The translations under genes and the position numbers were made by a program. From NCBI GenBank assembly GCA_004380135.1, contig QXCR01000245.1, forward strand, positions 1 to 48,905: DNA of 48,905 nt, read 5' to 3'. The DNA comes from Stemphylium vesicarium (lineage: Eukaryota; Ascomycota; Dothideomycetes; Pleosporales; Pleosporaceae). This document shows, in pieces, positions 20,524 through 31,130 of the stretch (its first letter is position 1; each line of letters starts with the position of its first letter). The notes beneath the pieces were generated by a model. That model searched no databases and had not been told where the DNA came from. It worked only from the letters and a program-made list of their open reading frames with translations.

Positions 20524-22669
20524 AGCTGTGGCTTGCTACTGGCACTGGGAGTGGTGGCTGAAGGGTGCAAGGAAGAACCTCGCGTGGGGTAGGTGAGGAA
20601 AAGTTGCGCGTGGGCACTGGCGATGTTTTTTTTCCTGCGCCAGGCGTGTTAGCAGTGCTCGCCGTGTCGGGTTTTGGCAGGTCTGGGGGGTGACGCAGCG
20701 TGAAAGCAGACTGGCGGCAGGAGCGTCTTGTGCACGCCGACGACTGCAGTCAATAAGGGTGCATCGCGTCCCCTCGCAGCAAAAAATGAAACACATGCGT
20801 CGACGTACCTCTGGTGACAGCGAGTGGGCAGGCTGGGGCGGCAGTTGGGTGAGGGCTATCGCGGTGTGGAGTATGGCTCAAAGCCCCTCAAGAAGTGCCT
20901 GCTGGCAGAGCTGGGATCACGCGACGGGTGGGGCGGCTGCAAATTGCGCTCGTCAATTGTGCTCGTTGAGACGGTGATACCTGTGCGGGCTGCGCCGTGG
21001 GCAGTCGAGCGCGAGGGGAGCGGGGGCGCTGAGGCGTTGTTATGGCCGGAGCCTGTCGAGTGGGATGCTGCAAGGACGAACTTCACCGCCTGGACGAGCG
21101 GAGACGGGCGAGGGCTCAAAGACGTAGGCTGTGCTAGAGACGTGCGAGGGCTGGGGGGCTTGCAGCGTCGAGGTGAGCGTGCGAAAACGTTTACAGTGAA
21201 TTGTAGGCCGGGTTGGGTTGCGGTGGTTGAGAGGATCACGGCGCCTGAGTAGTTTTGCAGAGGTAGGCTCGGTTTCAGACCTAGGCCTGGCTTGGCACCG
21301 CCGTGTGCTAGCCCAACAGAGACGCGCGTCGGGGCTGTGGGAAGGATAAATAACGTCGCGGAATGCCCCTTCACGGATCTGCGATGCGAATAATGGACAA
21401 TCGAGACTCGATACCCAGGGAGGCGTGCTATTCAGCCAGGCACCGGCCTGCCCTCGTCTTCTACCGCATCGCAGATGACCGGCTGCAACTGCCGCTAACA
21501 AAACCAGTCATATCAGCCCTATAGGCGAGCAATCCGCATCTACTATTCTCAATTCGCCTCTCTGGTTGCCCCGTCCATTCCACCGCCCTCCAGCCCCCTT
21601 CCTTGATCACGTTATACCCTCATTTCACTCTCGTGTCATGTTTGTTGGGAGCATTTGGGTACCGTTCCTGCGCTCGGGCGCCCGTCCCAAATACGACGGA
21701 CCATCAATGCCACCATGTCTCTGAAAATAAAAAATACGCCGGCTATTGCAAACAGAAATAAGCACAGTCTCAGATCGGGTCCCGGCTGTCAATCCAACGG
21801 CTCTCGGCTTCGCAAGCCGAGATGCTTATTCGTTCGCTGGGATGGGTTATCCCGCATGCAGCCGATGAAGCACTTTCTCACGTGGTCATGGCAACCGTTG
21901 CGCTCTCATCTCGTGCCAGGAGCGTGGACTTGCCTTGCCGTGCAAGGCCATGGAAACCGTCAGCCTAGTAGGGACCAGCTAATATCCAACTTTACGACGT
22001 TTTCGGATGCACTACATGTACCATCACATGCTCATCACGTGAAATCAACCACATGGAAAAGGTCATCGTTTTGTATTCATGCGAGCATCTACTGTGACAT
22101 GCGCGCTCATTACGCAATAGATCAAACAACGCCCCCGCTCTTCATCCCCTTATGCGCCGGTACTTGACGTAGCTTCGTAGTAAAAGTGAAAAACAGAAAA
22201 GAAAAGAAAAACAAAAGTCCATGTATTCGTCGCCAATCAAAGCAAGCAATGAGCAAACCAGAACACGGATGTTGGAATATCTTACAGACCCCGCCCAAAT
22301 GAGAGCATTGTCGACATGCTCTCACAAATGGTAACGCAGAAATGCAAGCATAGCCACCTTTTAGTGTCATCGTAGAAAGACCGCCAACAAGTCGAAACGG
22401 AGATGACATGTAGAACTCATCGGTGCAACGAGCAAAGCACATTGCGGCGCTCTATCCCATCGAAACTCGATAACCATCCAACGCCTTGCAGAAACACAAA
22501 TTATAGAGGAAGAAAATGAAAAGAGCTTACAGCTTCGGGGTGCCAGAATGGAATCCGATGAATCGAAAAAATCTTTTGGGTATCGCAAAAGTGTGTAAAT
22601 CAGGTAGGGTAGCAACCGAAGTGCTGTAAGACTCTTGATGCCCTTGTATCATGCTAACGGTGTAGGGAA
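20524..22669. other. GLC7 promoter region and LRR-gene 3' region
   Basis: 2.1 kb without a defensible gene. A few open frames of 100-170 codons overlap on both strands between 20824 and 21501 and at 21655-22167, but composition is biased and no motif or splice pattern supports them. A perfect 9-bp hairpin with a CGC loop lies at 21802-21822. Confidence 0.5.
21802..21822. other. Perfect 9-bp stem, 3-nt loop inverted repeat
   Basis: TCTCGGCTT at 21802-21810 and AAGCCGAGA at 21814-21822 flank a CGC loop. It is isolated, with no T-run on either side. Purpose unknown. Confidence 0.8.
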
Positions 22670-25184
22670 TTAGCCGAGAGTACGACCGGAGACGATGCTC
22701 TGGCTGGGTGTACGGCCCTGTGTCGGTCGGATGGTAGGAGAGTTGTATCCGCGCTCAGACGGGAAGCTGGTCACTGACGTCGTATCCCAATTTTCGTCTC
22801 CAAGCGCGCTTAACCAGGTGTTGCCAAAATCCTGTCGAAGAGCTTCAATCTTCTTTTTGTAAAGGTCCTCACTGACATCAAACTCGGTGGATTGCGGCTC
22901 AGGCTGCTTGTTTGTGGTGGTGGTATCGATCGGAGGTAGTTGCTGGTGGCTTGTATGAGTTTCGTCTGCAATGGCACGTCCGTCAGGGGTAGACATTTTG
23001 TTAGAATCTCCTGAAGCTTTTCCCTTCAATGGATCCTCCAACCGGGGCGTATCGGTGACCATGTGGGCTGGCTTCGTGAGCTTGGGTGCCTGCCCTATGG
23101 CAGTGTCCTCATACGCAAGGCTCGTAAGGGTGGATTGAGGGGAAGACTGCAAAGAGTCATTCTGTGAAAGCTCCACGATTCGTCTCTTGGGTCCTTTCTT
23201 CTTCTTTTGGGAGTCCTGTCCACTGCGACTCCCGCTCTTAGTGCGCTGTAGCGACCCAGTACGCTGGAGCAAGCCAGGAACATCAGCCGGGGTATCGACG
23301 GCTTTGACGACCTTGGGAGGCACATGCGGCAGAGGCTTCAAGTCATCCTCAGGTGGAGGCTTGACAATAGGAACTCCCCGCAACTCAGGGGCCCGGTCAA
23401 CAAGCAGCTTCTTCTCAGCACTGGTGGGGCCAGTGGAGTCGATCACAATGTCCTCGGTGTAGCCTGGTGTCTTGCGGAAAAGATTGAATATGGTGATCCT
23501 GTAGTTGGCATGCGTCTTGCAGAAGGGGTTGCGGCTGACGTAAATGTCGGTTATATCAGGTACGCCAGTGAGGCGAGCAACCTCGGTGGGGTCGGTCAAC
23601 CGGTTGTCTCTGAAGTCAACGCGCTCCAGAGATAACAGCCGCTCGACACCAGCCAAGGATGTAAGGCGGTTGGAGCGGAGGTTGAGCGTAGTGATTGCTG
23701 GGAGCGGGTTTCGTCCCAAAGAATGTAGGCCATCGATCATGCAATTAGAAAGGTTGAGGGCACGAAGACAGGTGAGACTGGCAAGACTATCCGGAATCTC
23801 GGCAAACAGGTTGGCTGATAGATCCAGCGATTGCAGTGTGTTTGTCAGAGGAGCGAGACTGGCAACCGGTATCGTGGTCAAGGCATTGTCAGCTAAGCTC
23901 AGATGCCTCAGGAACCGCCACTTGGTCGCAGGAAACCATCCCAAAGAGAGCAGGTTAGAGGAGCTACCCCGCGGGGTAGTAGAGCGCACACTAGAACTGG
24001 AGCTTCCCGATGAGCGACGAATGTTTGGCCCACTTGTAGTACTCCTGCTATAGACATGAGTAGAGCCGTGGCGGGAACTTGGCGGGCGCGTTGGGGATGT
24101 ACTACGTTGTCGTTGGCCAGACCTGGAAGAGTTTTCCCGACTAACTGCAGCCCCTCTTGGACTCGTGCTTTGCTTTCCAGTCGCAGTGGGAGACATTGGC
24201 GGAGACTCTGAACGAGCCAACTGGGCATGCTTCCCGGCCGGACTGGCAGCGGACCAAGGGGCTGAAGACGCGCTTGATTTGGCCGAACGCCTGCGACGCT
24301 TGTCAATATCATCCAACACGACGTTGATGAGCAGGTCAGCGGGGTCATCAACACCTGCTCGCTTGACAGTAAGACTGCGGAGGTTTTCGGCCAGCCGATC
24401 CCAACCATAGAACTGTCGAAAGTCTACATCGTGTATCTCAAGCGCTGTGACATTCTTGAAAGCGAACAGAGGAACGGCCGTGTCGAATGGGAACTCTTCG
24501 TAGCCCGATATGAGGCGGGCCTTGTGGTCAGGGGACAGCCTCAGGCACGGGATCTTGGTAAAGGCAGAATACAGATATCTCAGGTCTTCCTGGAGCTGGG
24601 CCTTTTGTTTCTCTGCCTTGGCTTCACTGTTGGGGCCAATACGGAGAGACGACCAAAGTGAAGACATGCCGGACATCACGCTGCGGACGCTGGACACTGA
24701 ATGTATGGAGTCGCGATCGGAAGACTTGGTCTTGTTGCGCTGGGCGCTGCCGAGGAAGGAGACATAGTTGGTGGGTGAGGCATCGGTGTGAATGTTCTCT
24801 AAACGCACGTTCATGGGGCCGACAGGTATCGCGAGGTCCTCAAATCGGGAGAGGATGTAGAAGAGATGGTGGGGTGTCAGTGTGAGCTTCGCGGGCTTGA
24901 TCGACTGCGAAGTGAAGGTTAGAGAGGGCAGAGACAGCGCGGCCGCCCAGACGCTCGAGGATGAGGATGAGGGAGGGCTGGCAGGGCCGCTGGGTGACGA
25001 GGGCGAGGTGATGGCCTGGCCATTCTTGGGGTTCTGTCGCTGCAGCTGCAGAGCATTGGCGAGGGCCTTTTCGTGGGTTCGTACAAAGTAAGCCAAATTC
25101 TGTCGCCATGTCAATGTTTGTCTTGTCTAAGCCAGTGACTGTAGCGCGCACCCTTATGAAGACTTGGCCATCTTCAGTGTCCAT
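22670..25184 (-). CDS. Large leucine-rich-repeat protein, STK11IP-like layout
   Basis: Exons 25152-25184 (11 codons) and 22670-25099, joined across a 52-bp intron (GTGCGC...GACAG), encode 820 aa starting MDTEDGQVFIR-NLAYFVRTHE. The N-terminal ~270 residues are a conserved fungal region with no named domain I can assign (LTLTPHHLFYILSRFEDLAIP). A Ser-rich, disordered insert follows (about 280-390). Residues about 400-560 hold five to six LRRs (LRHLSLADNALTTIP, LQSLDLSANLFAEIP, LRALNLSNCMIDGL, ITTLNLRSNRLTSL), capped by NPFCKTHANYRITIFNLF. The tail is charged and disordered. The order of N-domain, split insert and LRRs resembles the animal kinase-interacting protein STK11IP, but that is only a layout resemblance. 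Function unknown; probably a scaffold. Confidence 0.85.
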
Positions 25185-28100
25185 GATGATAGAGTGGCAG
25201 ACAGCGACAGCATATAGGGCTCGCCGGCGGTCTTTGTATTGTACGACGAAATTTTGGGGGCAGGCGCGTTACGAGGGCCGTGTGCTTTCGGTGTTGGCGG
25301 CTTCAAAAGTTTGTGCCGCGGGGAGTTTGCGATGCACCTCCGCTGTGGGACGCGGCGACCTAGGTACTGCTACCAGTCAGTGACGGGCGCTGATTGTGCA
25401 GAGTGACTGTATAGGCAGTCACTGGACGACGACGACGACGACGCAGCCGACAGCAGTCTTGGCGGCGGGGAATTGGACTCGACATACAACAATAGGACTC
25501 GGTAAGAGGTCCTGGACGGGCAGACCTAGGTAACGAACGAACGGCGGCAGACAGGCAGATAATATGCAGCGGCGCAGGGAGTGCAGCCCACTGGCGGCAG
25601 ATGGTAGCACAGGGCGAGCAAGCCAAGCGGCGTGTTCTAGACGTGAGCCAAAGAGAGCTGCAGCAGCGAATGCAGCGGGCGCCCGGGATAGAGATACTGG
25701 CCAGGAAAAAAAGAGACGACCCGAGACGCGCACTCGCAGGAGGTGCAGCTGAGAAAAAAAAAAAAAAGAGAGAGAGAGAGACGGCGCGGATTCGCGCAGG
25801 GGGGGTCGTCTGGCTGTCGACAAACACGACGGTGAATGTGCAGGGTGGTAGGCGGTCGAGCAGCAGTTGAGAAATTAGATAGCTTGCCGTAACACGACCT
25901 ACGGCTTGCCGCCTTGGAGCGCCCCGGAGATCTGGAGGGGCTAGCAGTAGTGTGTTGCGAGACGGTGCGGCGGATGGAGCGAACTTGAGTTTGCGGGAAA
26001 GAAGCAGCGTGAAGTCACGATGATTAAGTGCGCGGGGGAGGACGGACAAGCACGACGGCGGATGCGCACGCAGCCCAAAGGCATCAAGAGGGCATCAAAA
26101 GCTGCTGGACACTCTGACTTGGGATGGAACCCCTGCAGCCTGTGATTGGCTGTGGCGGAGATAGCGCTAGCGAATGCGCCTTCCTTGCGCCCCACCCCTG
26201 CCATGAATCTGACACGGCCTTCAGCGAGCGAGCGAGCAGCGAGCGACGACTCCTACGCCGATTATCCTGATGGACGTCGCGACAAGAATCCCCACTGGCC
26301 TCTAGGGGCGGCGAACGCGGAGACATCATGACAGTGCCCTCTGCCAGTAGAATAGGTTCCGCAGGCATGCAGGTCCGCAGTCGACCATCCCTCCCCAGCA
26401 CGCCCACCATCACGACCACGACATAGCCGTTCCGCCATTACAGTAGAGGCATGTCGTGATAATCCACGGCCGTCTCTCGCGAGGTTGCCCTCTTGCCGAG
26501 CATCTCCTGCATGAGCTAGCTGGCATCAGATCCGACGCTGGTCACTCGGGCCAATATGCGACGAAAGCATGCCACTTGGTGCCCCAGCCCTGACGCCATA
26601 CCGCTGCACCGCTGCACCGCAATGAAGTTTTGGCTACCTCACCAGGACATTCGTTCGCTGCGAGACGTCCTGACCGTGTTTTCGCAGCGAATCGAACATG
26701 ATGTTCGACTCACCAACCCACATGATATGTCAGACACGGCAGCGAGCGATGTGGATGCGTGTCACACGGCGCGTCACATGAGGAACGCTGAACGTACATA
26801 GATACGTACGACTGTGCCGCACAATGCCCACATTGTTGGACCCTGGCCCGCGTTTACCGTCGTGGTTGAACCTTATGTTCGATTGATAACTGAACGTCCG
26901 CCTGCTTTTCCTGCCATTGTCGTCGTACTTGATCAGCCCTCAGTGCGAGCAGCCGATCGTCCATCTGAGCCCCCCGCGGAAGCCACGGCTGTCCAGTGTA
27001 TTGCGGCTATCCCGGGCTTGTGACCTGATGCGCGAGGTGAGTAGCACACGGCTTCGGTATCAAACATGACGGTAGCGCCAGACGCTCCACTCCTTCTCCG
27101 CTTAGCGGAACCACACAAGGCGCCTTCCTGCATCGAGGGCGCGCACGGACTGATCAGACTGACAAGGATACTGAAGAGCCGATTTAATAGCATAGACAAG
27201 TCCTGCGAGATGACATACGCCCGCCGGCACCGTGACTGACCGAAAAGGGGACGATTGGGTATCTTTGACGACTAAAGTCTGAGCACAGTACATCGTACAC
27301 CACAGCGCGACTCGGATGTCTCGTTCAGCGGCTCAAGCCACGTTTCGTGAGGCTGATGTTTTTTTGGGAACGCCAGCGCCCACCCCCACTTGCCCTTTGC
27401 GTGACAGCTGGCGCATCCCTGTAGACCCCTCAACACCATGCGCAACCTCTCTTGATCCGGGAGCTGCAACATTGCCCGCTCTACCCACACATATTGCCAT
27501 GTTGCTCCGCGGACGGTGACTGCGCTGCTTTGGCTGTGCTCTGCCCATGTCCGCCAACAGCGGCTCCCATCCACATTGGCCCATCGCAAGACTCTCCAGC
27601 CATCTGCATATCCTCTCAACGGCAGTCCACTCCATGTCGCACCGCATGGCGTGCTTCGGCTTTGTTCGCTCTTCACCGCCATGTTTAGCCGACCTAGCGA
27701 ACCGTACAGTTGGTCCCCATCCCGAGGGCCATACGAGGCGAAATGGCTTCAACCCGCGCACGCTCAAGATAGACGACTACAGGGATTGCGACTACCAAAG
27801 CGTAACGCCAGGTTGATCAGAGCGCAATGATATTTGTTATACTGCGCATATACTCCGCTACAATGCCGTCATCTCCTACTAAACAACATGATAATCACCG
27901 CCGAAATGGCGCCATTAGCGGTGAGACCCTATCCAACTTTGGCCGACGTTTCGTAGACCTTCGCTCCTGGGCAACGAGTGTCAAGGCTGCCGGGCCTCAA
28001 GTGCCGCTGCAACCGTAGCCGTCGCGTGATCCCTTTTGCATGTTTCTGTTGTTCAACACCACCACAAGCAAAAACTATGTGATGGTTGACATCATTGCGC

Positions 28101-28595
28101 ATTTGTCTCCAAAGAAGCTCCACCAGCGCTACCCAACGACCCACCAGGCAGCCATGGTTTCGGGACAAGCTTTTGTGGACTCCCGCGATTCCGCCCAGAA
28201 TGCTATCAGATCCGCTCTGGCGTACTCGTCGGCTACATCATCCATTGCGCGAGCCAGTCACCTTACTATGCTGTAATTAAGTGTCGAATCTTGATCTTGG
28301 CCCCGACTATCCGATTGCGGCTGGAGACGCACAAAAGTTGAATTCAGACCCATCAAAGAGCAGCTCCTATCGTCAAACATTGTCAGCGCGTCCATGTCAT
28401 CTCTAAGGCACATTCCTGTCTGTAAATCTATCTCAAGCTTCAATCAAGGACGTGTCACCACGGTCGCGACTGCTCTTTCAGCAACATGGACCGTGCTGGA
28501 TTACCCCACCACCCCACTTCAGTCACATCACCAAACTCTCACCACTACACGTAGGCAGTAGACAACACGCACAACCAAATTGAACGACCGATACA
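25185..28595. other. 3.4-kb stretch with no supported gene
   Basis: The left end is the LRR-gene leader, including (GAC)n at about 25425-25444 and an A-run plus (GA)n at 25750-25785. From about 26000 to 28590 there are many short overlapping frames on both strands (for example 27272-27767 minus, 27452-27830 plus), none with a recognisable motif or convincing introns. The size is unusual for this otherwise dense island. Confidence 0.5.
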
Positions 28596-29756
28596 ATGCT
28601 CATTGAAGAGACGCACAAGGATGTGCCGACAAAGGCGGGCGGTGACATGAGTTTGTAGCCCTAGATTTGAATCGCTGTATGCGCGATGTTGACGAGGTTC
28701 TAGGGATCTTTATATTCCATCCCACAGTCCCAAACTACCCCAAGGCAAAGTTTCCAGGAGTCGTAGTGTTTTCCGAAATTTATCAAGGTATGTTTCAGTT
28801 TTCGTGCAAAGGCATTTTCCGCCATTGGTCCATGCAATCTTGGAGGCCGACGTCTAGTAAGGACAAGATGGGATTCTGGCATTACAGCCCCTGTTTCATT
28901 TCGTTACGGCTATGATCGACTTGGTGGCAAAGAAAACCTGCTTTGTTCTCAAGATTTTTAAGTTCGCACTGACATTCTTCCAGTAACCGGGCCGGTCGCT
29001 CGTTTCGCACGACAGATTGCTTCCCAGGGCTACATCGTCGCAGCGCCTTCATCGTATCATGAGTTCACTGGCCCTGAGCCACTTGCTTACGATGGTCCTG
29101 GTACCGACAAGGGTAACGAATGGAAAATCACCAAGACGGTAGAGGCGTACGACGAGGATGCTACGCTGTCAGTGGATGCGCTGCTTGAGATGCCGACCTG
29201 CAATGGCAGGGTTGGTGCGACTGGTCAGTAACACATTGCTACCGTCAAGCGTTTCTCGGCTAAAACGTGTTATAGGTATGTGTCTAGGAGGACATCTGGC
29301 ATACCGTTGTGCTCTGGACCCACGTGTGGTCTCAGCAATCTGCTACTTTGCCACCGACATTCACAGCGGCACGCTTGGAAAGGGCAAGAAAGATGACTCG
29401 CTTGCTCGTACAAAGGACATCAAAGGGGAGCTTGTCATGATCTTCGGCAAGAAAGATACTCATGTGCCACCCGAGGGCCGAGATTTGATCAGAAAAACGC
29501 TGCACGAAGCGGGCGTTACCTTTTCCTTCTACGAGCCGGCCTGGGCGCAGCGTAAGTATATATCCCTAGTAATCGTTTTGTAGTACTGACAGATTTGATA
29601 GATGCATTCATTCGCGACGAGCTCAGCAAGGGACGTTATGACCCCGCGCTTTCGGGCATCTGCTTCGAGATGCTCAAAGAGTTGTTCAACCGCACATTAC
29701 GCTCTGATCTCGGACCGCGATCTGGTGGCGAAGTCGAAGTTGAGGATGTGTGCTAA
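28596..29756 (+). CDS. Dienelactone hydrolase family protein
   Basis: Five exons (28596-28650, 28704-28787, 28984-29223, 29276-29551, 29602-29756) with introns of 53, 196, 52 and 50 bp, all GT-AG, encode 269 aa, typical for the family. The alpha/beta-hydrolase triad is complete: Cys129 in the nucleophile elbow GATGMCLGGH, Asp187 in FGKKDTHV, and His219 in AWAQHAFIRD, whose codon is split by the last intron. The N-terminal DMRIFIFHP and GVVVFSEIYQ are also standard. Members hydrolyse cyclic esters such as dienelactone, in aromatic-ring degradation; many fungal paralogues have unknown substrates. No signal peptide is visible, so it is probably cytosolic. No pathway partners lie beside it. Confidence 0.93.
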
Positions 29757-30203
29757 GTCATGACAGACACCTCCCTCACATGACAAGACCAACAAATCAG
29801 GAGCGTCCTTGAGCATGGCTCTACGAGAGAATTGAGGGCAATTTCAAACTAGAGAATGACTAAGAACGATTTGCCCGAGAGATACTTTGCAAAGCATTTC
29901 AACCAGCCACCTGGACTTGGAAAGAGGCCGCATAACAACATAAGCAAGGTGGAGAAAGGCATACCGTGATGTACTAGCGCTGCAAGTAATACTCACAAAG
30001 AGAGCAAAGGCAACCAATGAGCAATCCGATGATGCCCATACGCGCCAAGCCGTCTAAAGTGCGCTAACACCGACGATGTTTCTCGAACCTCGGCGGGCCG
30101 AACTTGTTCAATTTGCCATCGCAACACCGTTACTCTCCCACACATTGCCCAGTACAAGACTTCCTGATCATCAACCAACAAACCACCACCAAATCCATCA
30201 ACC
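29757..30203. other. Intergenic region, dienelactone hydrolase to Mix17-like gene
   Basis: 447 bp containing the hydrolase 3' end and the promoter of the next plus-strand gene. No gene seen. Confidence 0.55.
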
Positions 30204-30585
30204 ATGCCTCGTCAACGCTCCGGAACCGCTCCCCCTCGCCGCCCGCAGGTGCCAGCTGCAAGGCAAGCCACCACTGCGCCCGCGCCTGCGTCATCGCGCC
30301 CTCACTCGACTGCTGCTGCACCCGCCCAGCGAGCGCCCACGGCCAATGCGCCTCCCCAGCAGCAAGCCCAAGCCCCTACACCGCAGGGCCCCGGTCTGTT
30401 TGGCCAGATGGCCAGTACCGCAGCGTAAGTTCCAGCTCTTAGGCAACCACCATATTCCGCCCATGAAACTAACACACACTCGCAGCGGTGTCGCCGTAGG
30501 CTCCTCAATCGGCCACGCAGTCGGCGGCTGGTTCGGCGGTGGCTCCTCTGCCCCCGCTGATGCCGCGCCCCAAAACACGTACTAG
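30204..30585 (+). CDS. Mix17/CHCHD2-like mitochondrial protein lacking the CHCH domain
   Basis: Exons 30204-30424 and 30486-30585 (61-bp intron, GTAAGT...CGCAG) encode 106 aa. The N-terminus is Ala/Pro/Gln/Arg-rich, with basic residues and no acidic ones, as in mitochondrial presequences. The core GLFGQMASTAAGVAVGSSIGHAVGGWFGGG is the conserved hydrophobic glycine-zipper segment of Mix17/CHCHD2/CHCHD10. Family members normally continue for another 50-70 residues into a twin CX9C (CHCH) domain imported by Mia40. Here the frame stops at once (...APQNTY, TAG at 30583), the product has no Cys, and nothing downstream to 31130 encodes CX9C motifs. It may be a truncated paralogue or a lineage-specific short form. 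Identity of the core is secure; function is uncertain. Confidence 0.78.
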
Positions 30586-31130
30586 AGGGTTACAACTTTT
30601 TTTGGCATGATGGAGGGGAAAAAGATGAAGGGTGGGGGGAATTCAAGTCGAGAGGGAGCATGTACGTGTAGAACGGGGAGAAATGATCACGATGAACACT
30701 GAGCATTCTTTGAGCGGCACATGGCGAAAAACATTGCGGCATTTTTTTTGGCATATATCGGTCAATTACAGAATCACCACTTTTACACCATGACATGCAC
30801 TAAGATGATTGATACGCATGTCATCGGGAAAGGAGCGTAAAGTCTACCGTCCAACTGCAAAATATGTCCCCCCCCCCCCCAGATCCATAACCATTTCTTT
30901 TCCTTTCTGCCATGCCATGCCATGCCATCGCCACCCTACCAGAATCATTTCAATGACTAGACAATTTGCGCCCTGAGTTACAAGACCACCTATTGCTCAC
31001 ACAGCTGCCTAATTTACTGTTGCCATCAGGCCTTGACTCGTTTGTAGGACGCAGTGTCTTACATGCCATGCAATTTCTCCAACCTAAATAAGGAAGGGAA
31101 ATGAGCCTAGTTCCTGCGCATAGTCAATGA
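30586..31130. other. Convergent intergenic region with poly-C tract
   Basis: 545 bp between the Mix17-like gene (+) and the Cys-rich gene (-). It contains a run of 13 C (30868-30880) and a short CATGC repeat (30911-30928). No gene seen. Confidence 0.6.

Noticed and set aside
20824..21501. Overlapping open frames of 140-170 codons on both strands upstream of GLC7
   Set aside because: Composition is simple (Pro/Ser/Thr/Arg-rich), both strands are equally open, and there is no motif or splice support. More likely GLC7 promoter and leader.
21655..22167. Open frame of up to 170 codons, plus strand
   Set aside because: No recognisable domain, poor coding character, and no ATG near the start of the frame other than an internal one.
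25360..26049. 229-codon minus-strand frame upstream of the LRR gene
   Set aside because: It is produced by microsatellites (GAC, A-run/GA) and GC-rich leader, with long Phe and Arg runs. It lies in the 5' region of the LRR gene.
27272..27830. Several 100-145-codon frames on both strands
   Set aside because: Mutually overlapping, none with a motif; stop-poor because of GC content rather than coding.
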